From: Entonaema liquescens
Lineage: Eukaryota > Ascomycota > Sordariomycetes > Xylariales > Xylariaceae
Reading direction: 5' to 3'
Length of the DNA stretch: 64,000 nucleotides
Assembly: GCA_902805475.1 (NCBI GenBank)
Contig: CADCSX010000023.1
Location: forward strand, 3,410,001 to 3,474,000
Part shown: piece after piece, positions 34,772 through 47,600 of the stretch
How positions within the stretch are numbered: the stretch's first letter is position 1
Layout: each line of letters starts with the position of its first letter
Program-made: the position numbers and the translations under genes
Notes under the pieces: generated by a model
Database searches by the model: none
What the model saw: the letters and a program-made list of their open reading frames with translations, nothing else
What the model was told of the DNA's origin: nothing

Positions 34772-35722
34772 GTTCGCCGTGCCCTAGAATCTGCTATGAG
34801 ATCCGAAGCGCGCATTGTCTAGCAATACCGAGGGTTATAGAAAAAGCGATTGTCAGGCAGATGCCTCTTCAGGGCAGCCTGGATCTTGAAATAATCGATG
34901 GTGCGAGTTTGTTGAGCATGTGTGCGTAATTAGTTAGATGGTGAGAGAGAAGGGTGTCGATGTTGTCACGAGCTTAGTTTGGTGGGCGTCCCATGTGCAA
35001 GGGATCGGCTTATCGATTGCAGGGGCTTACTGCATGCCCATGTCTTTATCGGTAAGTACCTAATGACGCACATCTATGGTAGGCTTGTCTCGGCATTTCC
35101 AACTTACAACTTTGATAAGTCTTAAGTTTCTAAAGCAACTATAAATTCAAGCTTCAACTTGGAGTCGCAACCAGAACACATTAATTTCTTTGTACTTTGT
35201 ATTTCTGCTTACAACAGGTAGGTATATTCTAGGCACGTTTTATATGCTGCATAACTATAGAATATTGCGTATAGGCAGGATCTCATATTAGCTAAAGGCT
35301 GTTGGTTGCTGGTTCGTAGTCAGGAGCCGCATTTGCGATATCAATGGAAACTCTATTAATCCTAAAAATTGTACCTGCATCTGTATCTAAGACCAACTGG
35401 TACCAATTCATCAATAGCCCCCAAATTATACCCAACCCGAGCAGTTCTTCCATACCTTATATCCTTACAGGCAGCTTATAGAAATATAACGTTTAAATGC
35501 ATATCTGTCAAGCCAAAAATATGGCCCACTTTATTTTTCTCATATTCAACTTTTTAGAAATTTAGACATCTCGAATCGCTGAATCTCATATAATAACGGC
35601 ATCCGACATTAGACTTGTGTAATTGGTTTGATTAAAACGGCAATAGAATTCTACATGATTATATTCCCACATAGGACTCATTACTCCTGTTGCGCTGTTT
35701 TGTGTGGTGTCAATTCGTTATA
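34772..35722. other. divergent promoter region vps20 / rix7
   Basis: About 950 bp of AT-rich DNA between divergent starts. No other feature is seen. Confidence 0.5.
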
Positions 35723-38030
35723 ATGGCTAGGACACTCCACGGCTTAGACCGTGATGTCTATCAGATTATCAGAAAACTCGAAGATGATCATGAGCGGAAT
35801 ACCCCTTCAAAACCACTCAAGTTTACCGTATCCGGTGTCTATGACTCAATAAAACGATCAAATTCTAGTCTTGCCCGTCAGAAAAAACGGCCACTAGAAG
35901 ACTCGATCGAGCGGGTTCTTCGCCTTCGAAAAGAAGAGCGGAAAGAAGAAGATGAGGAAGAAGCTTTGGAAGAGACACCGACAGAATCACCGAAAACTAA
36001 GGTAACCCGCTTTTTCAATATTTATAGATTCTAGGGTTATGGTTATATCTTTTAGTAGCTGCCTGGTCCTCAAGCTAACACTTATAGGAACGCGATTATT
36101 TCGTAATGAACAAACACATTACCAAGTCCTGGAACATACCAAAAGCCTCATCTACAGTGCCATCGGAGGCAACTACCCCGGGCGGCAATGTTTCTGGGAC
36201 TGACATAGCGCCCGTCGTCATCATGAATGACAGACAGCCCAACGGAGAGTCCCGGCCTAAAAAGAGGAAAACTGAGAAGCCCAAAGAAGACCGTAGCCCG
36301 CCTAGCGGTGTTTCTTTGCAAGATCTCGGCGGTATGGATGAGGCTATCAAGGTCCTTGCTGAATCAGTCACATTCCCCGTGCGATTCCCCGAAATTTGTC
36401 TCGATAATGATCTGGAAGCTACCCGGGGTGTTCTACTCCACGGTCCCCAGGTTGCGGTAAAACCATGCTTGCAAACGCTTATGCGGCGTCGCTCGGCGTC
36501 GCATATATACCGGTCTCCGCCCCATCCCTCGTCGCTGGTATGTCGGGAGAGTCCGAAAGGAAGATCAGAGAGTTATACGACGAGGCTAAGTCGCTTGCGC
36601 CCTGTTTGATATTCATCGACGAGATTGATGCTATTATGGGGAAGCGGGAGAATGCACAGAGGGAAATGGAGAAGCGAATAGTAGCGCAAATGTTGACCTG
36701 TATGGACGACCTGTCACCTCAAAAACTAGGAGGCAAGATTGTTGTTACGCTAGCTGCGACAAACCGACCGGATAGTATCGATCCCGCTCTTCGAAGAGCT
36801 GGTCGTTTCAACCGGGAAATAAGCCTTGGGATACCAAACGAAGGTGCTCGAGAAGCTATCTTACGAAAAATGCTCCAGCACGGCCGCGTCTCGCCCGACT
36901 TGGATTATAAACTTCTAGCAAAGAGGACGCCAGGATTCGTCGGAGCCGATCTGAAAGACGTTGTTTCTATCGCTAAGAACGAAATGGTCAGGGCGACCAT
37001 GACCCAACTGGCACAAGCCGGTCCTGCAGAAATGGACCTTGATCCCGACTACCAGATGTCTCCGGGCCTTCGGCTGCATCTTGCAATCATGGGAGCACCT
37101 GACGAAGCGGTTTCAAGCGACTCGCTTATATTAACAATGGAACACATGCTAAGCGCTATTACGAAGGTCCAACCGTCTTCCAAGAGAGAAGGCTTCACCA
37201 CAATCCCAGACACCACCTGGGCACACATCGGCGCGCTCCACGACGTGCGCAAGCAACTCATGCTGTCGATCGTCAAGCCCATCCAGGACCCCGAGCGCTT
37301 CGCCAGCAAGGGACTCGAGGCGCCCTCCGGCGTGCTCCTCTGGGGCCCGCCCGGCTGCGGCAAGACGCTGCTCGCCAAAGCCGTCGCCAACGAGTCCAAG
37401 GTCAACTTCATCTCCGTCAAGGGCCCCGAGCTGCTGAACAAATACGTCGGCGAATCCGAGCGCTCCGTCCGCCAGGTCTTCAGCCGCGCCCGCGCCTCCG
37501 CCCCCTGCATCCTGTTCTTCGACGAGCTCGACGCCCTCGTCCCCCGCCGCGACGGCAACGGCCCCGACGCCAGCGCCCGCGTCGTCAACCAGCTGCTCAC
37601 CGAGCTCGACGGCATCGGCAGCCGGCTTGGCGTCTACGTCGTCGGCGCCACGAATCGCCCGGACATGATCGACCCGGCGATCCTGCGCCCCGGCCGTCTC
37701 GGCACCAACATCTTCGTCGACCTGCCCGACGCCGACGGCCGCGTGGATATCCTCCGCACTAGGATAAAACGCCTCTTGCCTTCTTATACCGACTACCCCG
37801 CCCTCGAGGCCGTCGCCCGCGATCCCCGCTGCGAGGGCTTCAGCGGCGCCGACCTCGATAACCTGCACGTCGCCGCGGGCCAGGCCGCTGTCGAGCGCGC
37901 GGATGCCACCGGCGGCCCGGATGTGCTTATGCCGGAGGACTGGGAGGCTGCGCTGGATAAGATCAAGCCGAGCGTGTCGTATGGCCATTCGAGTAAGTTT
38001 AGGGCGCTGAAGGAGATGGGGTGGGAGTAA
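35723..38030 (+). CDS. rix7: ribosome-biogenesis AAA ATPase Rix7 (NVL-like), one-base frame break in the first P-loop
   Basis: Exons 35723-36001 and 36088-38030 (86-nt intron), about 740 residues if the frame is followed across the break. There is an N-terminal helical domain (MARTLHGLDRDVYQII), a basic linker with SRPKKRKTEKPK as a likely nuclear signal, and two AAA modules. D1 has LIFIDEIDAI, AATNRPDSIDPALRRAGRF and GFVGADL. D2 has GPPGCGKTLLAKAVANES, ILFFDELDALVPRR and GATNRPDMIDPAILRPGRL. Rix7 extracts factors from pre-60S particles in the nucleolus and is essential in yeast. At 36445-36448 the D1 Walker A codons have C4 where C5 is needed: upstream reads LLHGP, and downstream GCGKTMLANAY continues in the next frame. 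From about 37200 the coding sequence becomes very GC-rich. The shift is probably an assembly error. Confidence 0.93.
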
Positions 38031-38883
38031 GTTAGGTGGTTGGTTGGCTGGAAGTTACGGGGTTGCGTGCGTGTATATATGATATGATTTGATATGAAAG
38101 GGGGTATTTTATAATATATACCTTATATAACCTGTAAACGGGATCGAGTCTTAAGTAGGCACTTACAGAAATCCGGACCGGGCCGAGCATAACCGGATAA
38201 TGATTCTTTCGTTAAACTGATGATGGTTCCGTTTTCCCCCGGTAATTAGAATAGATAGCAATTCCAAGAGATCGAAACAGACCATTTCATCGTGACCGAA
38301 AAAGTCAAAAAAGAACTGACTATTTACAGCCATTTCGCATCACTTGATAAAACGTTCCCTAGAATACCTCGAGCTACAAACATAGAATTTAATAATCACA
38401 TACATGGTTGCACATCACATGATATCTCAATCGTACAAGAAGTATTTTATACGAATAGTGTTATTTAGTTTGCCAGTGGCACCTGTTCATAGTGATCTCG
38501 TAATTGTACATACAATACTCATAACAGGGGATAGATTCCTGGCCACACCCCAATATAGGTTCGTCTGACCAAAAGCTAAGTATGCAATCCCTAAGACTCC
38601 TTAGCCTTGAAGGCTAATATACTGCCGTTTGTATGCTTTGGTGTTGTGATGCCGGTGCCGGTAACGCCTTGCTATGCAATGATATTTTAAGAAAAGGGCA
38701 AGAGTGCCGTATGGGGGTATCTCAAATGCTGCCGCCCTGCTGAAACCATACCGATACCATCTCTACCATAATGTCCATATCATTTCATATCCATCCACCA
38801 GTAGGCCCTGATAATGGAATCATAAAGGGAATCTTGCCGCCAAATTATTTGCCTGCGCATTCGAGTCAGCGCTCTACTGAAGA
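38031..38883. other. convergent spacer rix7 / DUF2293 gene
   Basis: About 850 bp of AT-rich DNA with two 3' UTRs. No gene is supported. Confidence 0.5.
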
Positions 38884-41838
38884 TCAACGATCCACCCAAA
38901 TCACCCGTTGTTCGGGAATGAAATGTCGGTGCGGGGACCCGCGTCTTTCCATATAGAGGCCGTGGTTGGGAGGGGCTATGGGTTGAAGGGGGTGGTCATG
39001 TTGATACTGTATCTGCTGCGGTGGAAATGCAGGTGCCTCATCTGGTCTATAGTAACGAGCATCCTGTTGGTGTTGTGTATGCGCAACTGGTGTAACGTTC
39101 GAATATTCCTGGAACCGGCGATCATCGTCGAGGTACCGTCTATATGTAGGTTAGCTTAGGTTTTGACACGCCCGTAAGAACCCAAGGGAACCTGTGATAC
39201 GAATAATGCGTATCTCTTCTTTATAGGCTTAGTTAACTTACACTTCGGGGCGAGCCAACCCGATGGGGATAGCTCGAGCCTCTCGAGGCACATTTCCCGG
39301 CCACTCCCTCGGTTCATACAAGTGCGGGCTACGCTCTCTGTAGTATCTGGTTTCAGGGTCAGGGGCGGCATTGACTACATGATGACGTGACTCAGGTGCT
39401 GCTACTCTATAGATGCTGGGTTCGTGATAAGAAGTCAATCCCGAATCAGGATGGCTGACAGGGCGGCGGTATTCAAATGTGCTTCTCGGCCGAGTAGGCG
39501 GCGCATCTGTTAATACAATCCGAGACTCATCTCGGATATACGCGTCTCCTCGACGAGTACCTTCATGGAAACCCTCTTGTCCCAAAGTATTAATAGGGTA
39601 ATCTCTATCAGGATGTCGTTGAACCTCAACTACTTGACGGGGCCTGCGAAGCATATGATCTTCGTCATCAATGATGATCGGATTTGTTCTGGTCCTAAGA
39701 GAAATATCACCATTATAGCGCATGATCCCTTCACTAGGAACTGGCCAGGGTTGGTTATGGGATGAAGGCTGATCTGCAGCTCTAAAAGACGATAGCGGGC
39801 GATCTGGAAAATACTCAGATGGCACGCGTCGCAGGTCCTCACCTCGAACCTGATGGCTGGCTGGAGCAAATGGATTAGGGTATGAATCAAGGGTCCCTGA
39901 GGGATAGTCTGCACCATGAAGGCGTCTTGTTACCAACACATTACCATGACTCACAACTCTAGGAGATTCAGGGCGTGAAACAAAACCTGCATGGTTGTGA
40001 GAGGGCCGGGAAACCACGCGAGGATCTTCTGCGAAGCGCTGAGGCTCACGATATAAAAGGCGAGGGGCCTCAACGGGCTCCCTATAAACAACAGGAGACG
40101 GAGGCTCGATAGATTGTAGCAACATATCCTGCAGCCCGTTTCTTACTGGCGAGACTGGAATCGATAAGGGGCCATGGCTGGCTGTTGCATGCCCAACTTT
40201 GGGCCTGTGGCTGTCTGGAGTGTGCATCAGTTGAGGCGAAGGATATCCATCGACTTCAGGAAGACCATGAGTGACAGGAATTGTCTCTCTCAGAGGGCCA
40301 TCTTTGAAACGCTGCCGATCTAATCGTATTTCAGAATGACGCGGCATCTGTTCAATACGAGGAGTACCACGCGCCGCCACTGTTGGCTCGCGACTCGAGA
40401 TAATAGGGTAGGCAGAACCCGGACTTGTAGTAAAATCCATTCGGGCAGCACCAGAAGGAGCCACATTCGAGTCATCAACATAGACTCTCTGCTCAGACGA
40501 GCCTGCAAGGGCTTCGGCGGCAGCGGCATATCTCCTAAAACGCTGCGTCTTCCGAGCGCTTCTCTTCTCGGCCTTTGCAATCGCTCTCTGCTTGGACGGC
40601 CCAAGTACACTTGGAACAGATATATCACGACCGCGGCTGTGACTGCGAGTGGAACAACGGGGTGGCCGCTCAGGGTCAGCGGTCTCTTTACCTTGTAAAT
40701 CTGCCATGGATCCCGCCAATGTATTAGCGGGCATCGTGACAACACGTCGGGTTGGTATAGACTCTGCATAGGGAGATTCATCCTCAGACTCTTCCTCAGT
40801 ATCAGATATTTCAATGACCTCACGAAGTATCTCGTCGAGCTGGTCACGACCGGTCTCTTCGTCACCTCGCCACTTGACGATGACGTCTAGGCACGGTTTT
40901 TCTACAGCTTTTCGGGCATTGTGCCAGTTAGTCTCCTTCAATAATTCATCATAGCGCGTGTGGTTGTGCCTGATGTGAGCGATCGCAGCAAGTTGAACTC
41001 GACGTGCTAGGGTTAGTTCTTTAACCATGCCAACTTTAGACTCGCCGTGAAATTTGCCATCCTATATCGTATCAAGCATTAATATCAATATATCCTGTTA
41101 ATTAGAACGATATGTAAATAAAAAGATAAAACAAACTTTTTGGAACGCATGCTGAATAATTTCGCGTCGATCGGTATGGGGTATTCTTGGGAAAAGATCC
41201 CTTAGAACTGCATCTGCTTGAGCATCAATTTCTGCCTGGCTCTTTGGTATAGGTTCAGGTTCGCCAGGTTTGCGGGTTGGGGGAATATGGACGGCTCGTC
41301 CCGTTGCTGCTAGTTTCGAGCGGGCTTGGTCAACAATCATCTGTCTAAAATGATACCCGACACGGTTTACATGGTGATCGAGGTTGTCCGGGTTCTTGGA
41401 GTCCTGAAACATATGAGTTAGTAAAGCAAGGCGCGAAGGAACCAACCTACGCACTGAAACAATAAATATCATAGCATCTTGTTCTCTTGACAGTTCCTTG
41501 CACATTTGTGTCAACTGTGGATATCCAACAGGAACAAATTCAAACCCCGGCGGTGGGTGTCTATCGATCGTGATCTGTTGTTGATTAGTATTTATTCATG
41601 GTAGTCAACCTTGTTGGCGACCTCTCATTACCTTAAACTCAAGTTTCTTCTTTTTGTCGGTATTCTCGACTAACTCGAAGGTTGTCTTATGCTTCATCCT
41701 AGGAGGTTCCTTTAAGGGATTTAATGCCCGCCACGCGTCATCTTGTTGTTGCCTCTGTGCTCTGTCTATCTTTGCACGACGGTTTAGGGCCCGTACGCCA
41801 CGGGTAGGCGCCGGGGCTTTTTTCCTCTCCCTCGTCAT
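38884..41838 (-). CDS. DUF2293-domain protein, function unknown
   Basis: Five exons on the minus strand: 41838-41632, 41574-41455, 41403-41137, 41061-39242 and 39139-38884, giving 889 residues with phases consistent throughout. The N-terminus is basic (MTRERKKAPAPTRGVRALNR). The DUF2293 region lies at about residues 130-270 with HHVNRVGYHFRQMIVDQAR, HTDRREIIQHAFQKDG, HIRHNHTRYDELLKE and DVIVKWRGDEE. After an acidic stretch (ISDTEEESEDES) the protein is long, disordered and rich in Pro, Arg and Ser. The intron with TACTAAC at 41454-41404 is 51 nt and in frame, so unspliced RNA would add 17 residues. The last exon extends the protein by 84 residues beyond an apparent stop at 39238. A nuclear role is possible but not shown. 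Confidence 0.85.
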
Positions 41839-42675
41839 CACGGCTGTAATCCTAACCTTACCATAGGAAAAAAGAAGGATGGGTTTTTTTTCCCTTGCGA
41901 TACTGGTACGGAATTGAAAGAAAATATGATGATGACTACAGTGACACGGCTACCGTATCGTATTCAAACGCATATGCGCATATGCGTCTTCGGTCTAAGA
42001 TCCCAAGTACCAGACAAACCGATCAAGACAAAACAACTTTTTTGTCGATGCAGGCTGCAGATGAACAAAAGGACCCTAGGCGGGCTTTGAATGTCACGGT
42101 AGTAGTATACCTAGAGGATGATGAATCAAATCAAAATGCCTGCTAAGTTGGGCGACAGAGGAAAAAAAAAGAACACTGCAGTTGGGCGAAGCAATGCGCC
42201 CAAAATATGTTCTCTTCTGGCTTGAGAAGTTGTAAAGTTTAAAAGTTGTAGACGGTGAAAGAATTCCAGGTTTTGGAACGTTTCGGGCTTGACAATTGAA
42301 GGAAATCAAAGCCCTGCTGGGGGCGTCTGGACCTACATATGTACCTAACGGCACGTGGTGGGCAAGTACGTCAGATTAGAACGGACACGGAAAAATGGAT
42401 GTGAGCAACCCGTCAGCCGGGCAGTACCTAGGTATGTAAATATTCAAGCCACAGAAGTGGCTTTTGTGGCATCCACCACATTAGAACTAGAACTTTCAAC
42501 TTTTTTTTTAAGAGGCTTTCAAGTACGGACCCACTTTCTAGGTTCAATTTGGCCCGCTTAAACCGCGGGATCGATTTCTTGCAAACGTCTTTTGAAGCCG
42601 AGCTTTGAGAATAGAGACACAACCCCCATCCTTTTATACTCCGTACTAATACTTCCTCCCCCATCCCACGCCGCC
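41839..42675. other. divergent promoter region DUF2293 gene / atp5
   Basis: About 840 bp between divergent starts, with T and A tracts near 41886 and 42502. No further gene is seen. Confidence 0.5.
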
Positions 42676-43577
42676 ATGTTCGCCCGACAGGCAATCCGCT
42701 CAGTCCGAGCTGCGGCTCCTCAGCGGACCCTCGCCCGCGCTCCCATGCGCTCATACGCCGCCGCTGCTGCCACCCAGGATGTCAAGCCTCCCGTTGCCGT
42801 CTACGGCCTTGACGGTACCTATGCCACTGCTCTGGTACGCCAAATCCCCCCTTTCGAAACCTGATACTTGCTTCCGGGACATACACAGAAGTCCAATTGG
42901 AGAGGATATGCTGCGGAAAGAACCATTGGTTGATTCTGGGAACAAGCCGTATTAACTGATGAGCCATTTAGTACACTGCCGCTGTCAAGACCTCATCCCT
43001 CGACCCGACTGCAAAGGCTCTGAGCGCCCTCGGTGACCTTCTCGCTAAGGACACCAAGCTCGTCAATATCCTGAACACCCCCACGCTTTCGGACAGCGAC
43101 AAGAGCGCCATCGTTGCGGAGCTACAGAAGAACCTCGGTGCCGCAAGCTCGAACGAGACCGTCAAGAACTTCCTCGCTACCCTAGCCGAGAACAACCGTC
43201 TAGGAATACTCCCGGGCGTCTCCGAGAAGTTCGGTCAGATCATGAGCGCGTCCCGAGGCGAGGTCGAGCTAGTTATTACCAGTGCCCAGGTACGGAATTC
43301 CCAGTATTCGGAGTATATATACGTGGGGGGAGGAAATGACATGGAGGAAATATGCTAACAACCACCACAGCAATTGGACAACAAGACCCTCAACCGCATC
43401 GAAAACGCCATCGCGAAGTCTCCCTACGTTGGACAGGGCAAGAAGCTAAAGGTCACGAACCAGGTCAACCCGGAGATTCTCGGCGGTCTCGTCGTGGAGA
43501 TTGGAGACAGGACAATCGACCTCTCGGTCTCGGCCAAGATTGCCAAGCTGAACAAGCTCCTAACTGACACCTTGTAA
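42676..43577 (+). CDS. atp5: mitochondrial ATP synthase subunit 5 (OSCP)
   Basis: Three exons, 42676-42834, 42972-43289 and 43371-43577, all in phase 0, give 227 residues. A mitochondrial presequence (MFARQAIRSVRAAAPQRTLA) is rich in Arg and Ala. The OSCP fold follows: PPVAVYGLDGTYATALYTAA, LSALGDLLAKDTKLVNIL, TVKNFLATLAENNRL and the C-terminal KLKVTNQVNPEILGGLVVEI. OSCP links the peripheral stalk to the top of F1 in complex V. Length is that expected for the fungal subunit. Confidence 0.96.
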
Positions 43578-44683
43578 AATAATCTTCCCTTTTGTCTTGG
43601 TGCGAGCATGGTAGCTGCTTTGGAGAGGCGATTGCGACTAGAAGGCTGGTTTCTCCGGCGAGATACCATTGTGTATAGGCTCGTAGAATAGAGGAAGCAT
43701 TCGCCCCCCAATATCATTTACCTACTGAACCTCATGCCTAAAGTTACAATTCAAGCTATCCTAGTATCTGAGTCATAAGCCACTGGGTAGTTAATTCAAG
43801 ATGTTTAAACTTAGCTCCCGAGATACATTGCCCTACCTTGGGATATCAGTTGTTAGTATCCTCCATAAGACGTCTAAGATAGAGGACAAGCTTAGGATGT
43901 ATAGTCGTTGGCTTCCTTAGCTACCTACCTAGTTAGAGGTCCTCGCAGAACGACTTCGTTGTTTCCATACTTGTTAGTTCCCCTTTCGTGACAACAATCC
44001 AGAAGGGAATATAGACCAGCAACACCTCAATATGTGCTTGTATATACGCTAAGACCACGGACTCGTCAATAATTACCATTTAAACCATATTCGAATACCA
44101 GACAAGCTGATGGTCTAACATATTCTAATAGCTCAACCTCCTCTGAAAACTCCCAGTAGAGACCACTCCCATAGACAAGTACTATTCACCAGCAACGACA
44201 TACCTGGCAGCAATACCATTCAGCCAGGATACTCCTATAGCCTCACCAAGCACCCTCTTTACGCATCAATATACTTGCCCGAAAGACCTTTAACCCCTAA
44301 GCACCAAACTCCCAACTGTCATGCTACTGTACTTTATTGTAGATGCCAAGTACACATTTACACCCCATAACACATATAAACCCCCCACATCTCACAATTC
44401 AGACAATCCCACCATATACCAGGCATAATCATATTTACTCTGTCTAGGTCAACCAACTAGTAGATATATAGATAGTTACGTAAGTCATAAACTATAGCCC
44501 ATGAATTCATCTTTCTTATGCGTCTTATATCTGTACCTATATCTGTATTTGTATCCTTATCCTTACGTATATGCGTATACCCCTTTCCCTTCCTTTCCCA
44601 TCTCTTTTCTAAATTCCCCCCTCCCTTCTTCTCTCTCCGCTCCTATTCCTACCTATAATCCAATCTCCCCTCCAAAAGCCCAT
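43578..44683. other. convergent spacer atp5 / MGH1-like gene
   Basis: About 1.1 kb. The part near 44520-44660 is a pyrimidine-rich tract with degenerate TATCTGTA-type repeats, probably the 3' UTR of the minus-strand gene. No gene is supported. Confidence 0.5.
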
Positions 44684-47600
44684 CTACAAATGCGTCTCAT
44701 ACTCATCCCGATCGCCCAACCCCTCGAAATCATCATTATCCTTAACCCGCTGCAGCTGCTCCGAGATGTACTGGTGCAGATGCGCGTCCGCCTCCTTGCG
44801 CAGTGCCTCCCGCTCCGGGTCGTCCGGCGCCACGCTGCGCACGTCGTACTCCTCCCCGTTGACCGACGCGTCGAAGTCGCTGCGCGCGCTGATCGACCGC
44901 CCCGTCGACGACCGCCGCCGCATGTGGTGGCCTCGCTGCGGCTTGTTGTTCATCCCGATGCCCACGTGCCGGTGTAGGATGTCGTCGAAGTAGTGCGACA
45001 TGCCCGCCGTCGGCGTCCGCGGCGTTTGCGGGAGACGGCAGCTGATGCTATCGCGCGTGTTAGCATGTGTATTTGTGCGTGGATGAACGAAATGTGTGCA
45101 GCTGAGGAAACTTACCCTGTATCGTGAATCATACGTGCGATCAGGCCCGTCCAACCGCACTGGTGCGTGGCTCCCAGCCCACGACCCGTGTCACCGTCAA
45201 AGAATTCGTGGAACCACATATTATCTCTCCAGTTCGGATCGAAGTCTAGCATGTCATTTCCGGCATTGATGCTGCGACGTCCGTCGTCACCGCGAGCAAA
45301 CAGATGTTGTAGCCGATGTTGGATCTCCTCGGAGACGTGACCCAAGTGCATATATTCGCCAGATCCGGTAGGGCACTCAACTTGGTAGCTGGGTCCATAG
45401 AAGAGGAAGAATCGTTGCAGTGATTCCACCAGAAGGAAATTGACACACAGCCAGATAGGGCCTCTCCAGTTACTGTTACCACCGAATAGCCCACTGTCAG
45501 AGTCGCCCGGGACATATCCTACCGTAAATTTCTGACCATTTACATCCATAGAGTATGGGTTCTCTTTATGGTATCTCGACAGCGATCTGATACCATGCTC
45601 GCTCAGGAACTCGTCCTCGTCCAGCATACGCTTCAGGATCTTCTCCAGTCGATCCTTGCTTACCATCGCAAGGAGAATACGATTCCCTTTACCCCTCTTC
45701 CGAATGCTTGCCATGTTCCTCTCGGCCAAGTCGCATCGGTTCTCTATGAACCAATCTACACGCTTCTTGAACGAAGGCAACTTGTTGATGAGCTCCGGCT
45801 CTAGTGTCAGTGTTGCGTAGAGAGGAATCAACCCTACGAGTGACCGGACGGGTAATTGTTGAATCCACGGCCCACCCCATGAAATAGCATCGTAGTAAAG
45901 CCATCCTCATCGTTCCATAACGACTTCTCGTCCTTTTCACCGGACTTGAATGTCATGGCGTCGCTGATGAATATAAAATGCTCAAAGAACTTCGAGGCGA
46001 TATCCTCATAGATTCTTCGATGCTTAGCAAGCTCGAGTGCGATGTTAAGCATACTCAAGCAGTAGAACGCCATCCATCCCGTACTGTCAGCCTGTTCTAA
46101 CACACCTCCTGTCGGAAGTGGCTCGGAACGATTGAAGAGACCGATATTGTCTAGCCCGAGGAAGCCTCCCTCGAAGACATTTTTCCCGTCCGTGTCCTTT
46201 CGATTGACCCACCAGGTAAAATTTAATAATAATTTCTGAAATACCCTTTCCAAGAAGTCGAGGTCTTGTCTTCCGTACATCTTGCGCTCGATCTTGAACA
46301 CACGGAAAGTCGCCCAGGCATGGACTGGCGGATTGACGTCACCAAAGTTCCATTCGTATCTGTAGTTAGGTCAGTATATTTTATTTTGGACATTTTGTTT
46401 CATTAGCACGTACGCAGGGAGCTGGCCATTTGGATGGCAGTACCATTCTCTGGTAAACAGATCGATTTGCTTCTTCGCAAACTCTGGGTCGATCATGGCA
46501 AGTGGGATGCAGTGAAACGCAGAATCCCAAGCCGCGAAAAGGGATATTCCCAGGAATCTGGCATAGATAGAATATCGTCGATGTGCAAGTGCTTCCATTG
46601 CGAATTCCTGATAGCCTTCCGCTCAGGGGGAGGTGGTGGTTGAGAGGGATCGCCGTTGGCCCACTGATCCCAGATAAATTGGTAATATTGTTTACACCAC
46701 ATCATACCTGCAAATGCCTGGCGTTGGATGTTACGGAGATCCTCAGACATTGGTAGGGGGCTGATCCTGTAGTAAAACTCGTCTGCTTCCTCTCGTCTCT
46801 TTTCAATGATATCATCAAAGATTTCTTCGTCTAAGTAACTCTCGTTCTTCTTCGAAAGTCGGAAACGAACAACTATAATGTGTTAGTTAGCATTATGTAT
46901 ATACGGAAGTTGTAACTTCATCAATAGCATACCGGCACATTCACCGGGGCCAACACCCCCGGACTCGTTGAATTGGAACCACGCAGCACATTTTGTGCCC
47001 GTTCTGGCCGGGTTCACAGCCTGCTTCTTTCCATCGACAATATACTGATGGAATGCGTCCTTAACAAATGGGACTTTATTCTCCCCTTCGTAAAGAAGCT
47101 CGTAGTTAGTGTCATTGTCTGTGAAGATGAGCTCTGGTTCCACATCCTCTCCGCTGGGTCCAACACCCGGCGAGGGTGATAGTAGCATATATCGGTCACC
47201 TAATTTATGATGCCTCGACTTGGCCATATTCTCAGTAAAATATGAGATAGCCGGCTTCTTATCCGCCGTCTCCCTTCCCCAAGCCCAAGTATTTCGAAAC
47301 CAGACATGGGGAATGATATGGAGGGGGGCCGGGTCCGGGCCTCGGTTCCATGCTGTGACCCGGAAGAGCAACTCATCAGGATCGTCTGCTTCCTTAGCAG
47401 TCTCGATCACAATATCCCAGTATCTATCTTCATCGAATATTCCGGTGTCGATGATCTGGTATTCCTTTTCTTCTTTTGTCCTTTTCCCGTTTGTTTCAAT
47501 GAGGTCCTCGTAAGGAAAGGCTTTTTGTGGGTATTTGTAGAGGTATTTCATATAAGAGTGCTGGACGGACGTCAGCAGGAACAGGGGTAGGGTTTATATT

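Noticed and set aside
37149..37988. 279-codon minus-strand frame
   Set aside because: Shadow of the GC-rich D2 region of rix7, open because stop codons are rare there.
44501..44977. Plus-strand 158-codon frame with Tyr/Leu repeats
   Set aside because: Antisense to the last exon and 3' UTR of the MGH1-like gene; the repeats come from a pyrimidine-rich tract.
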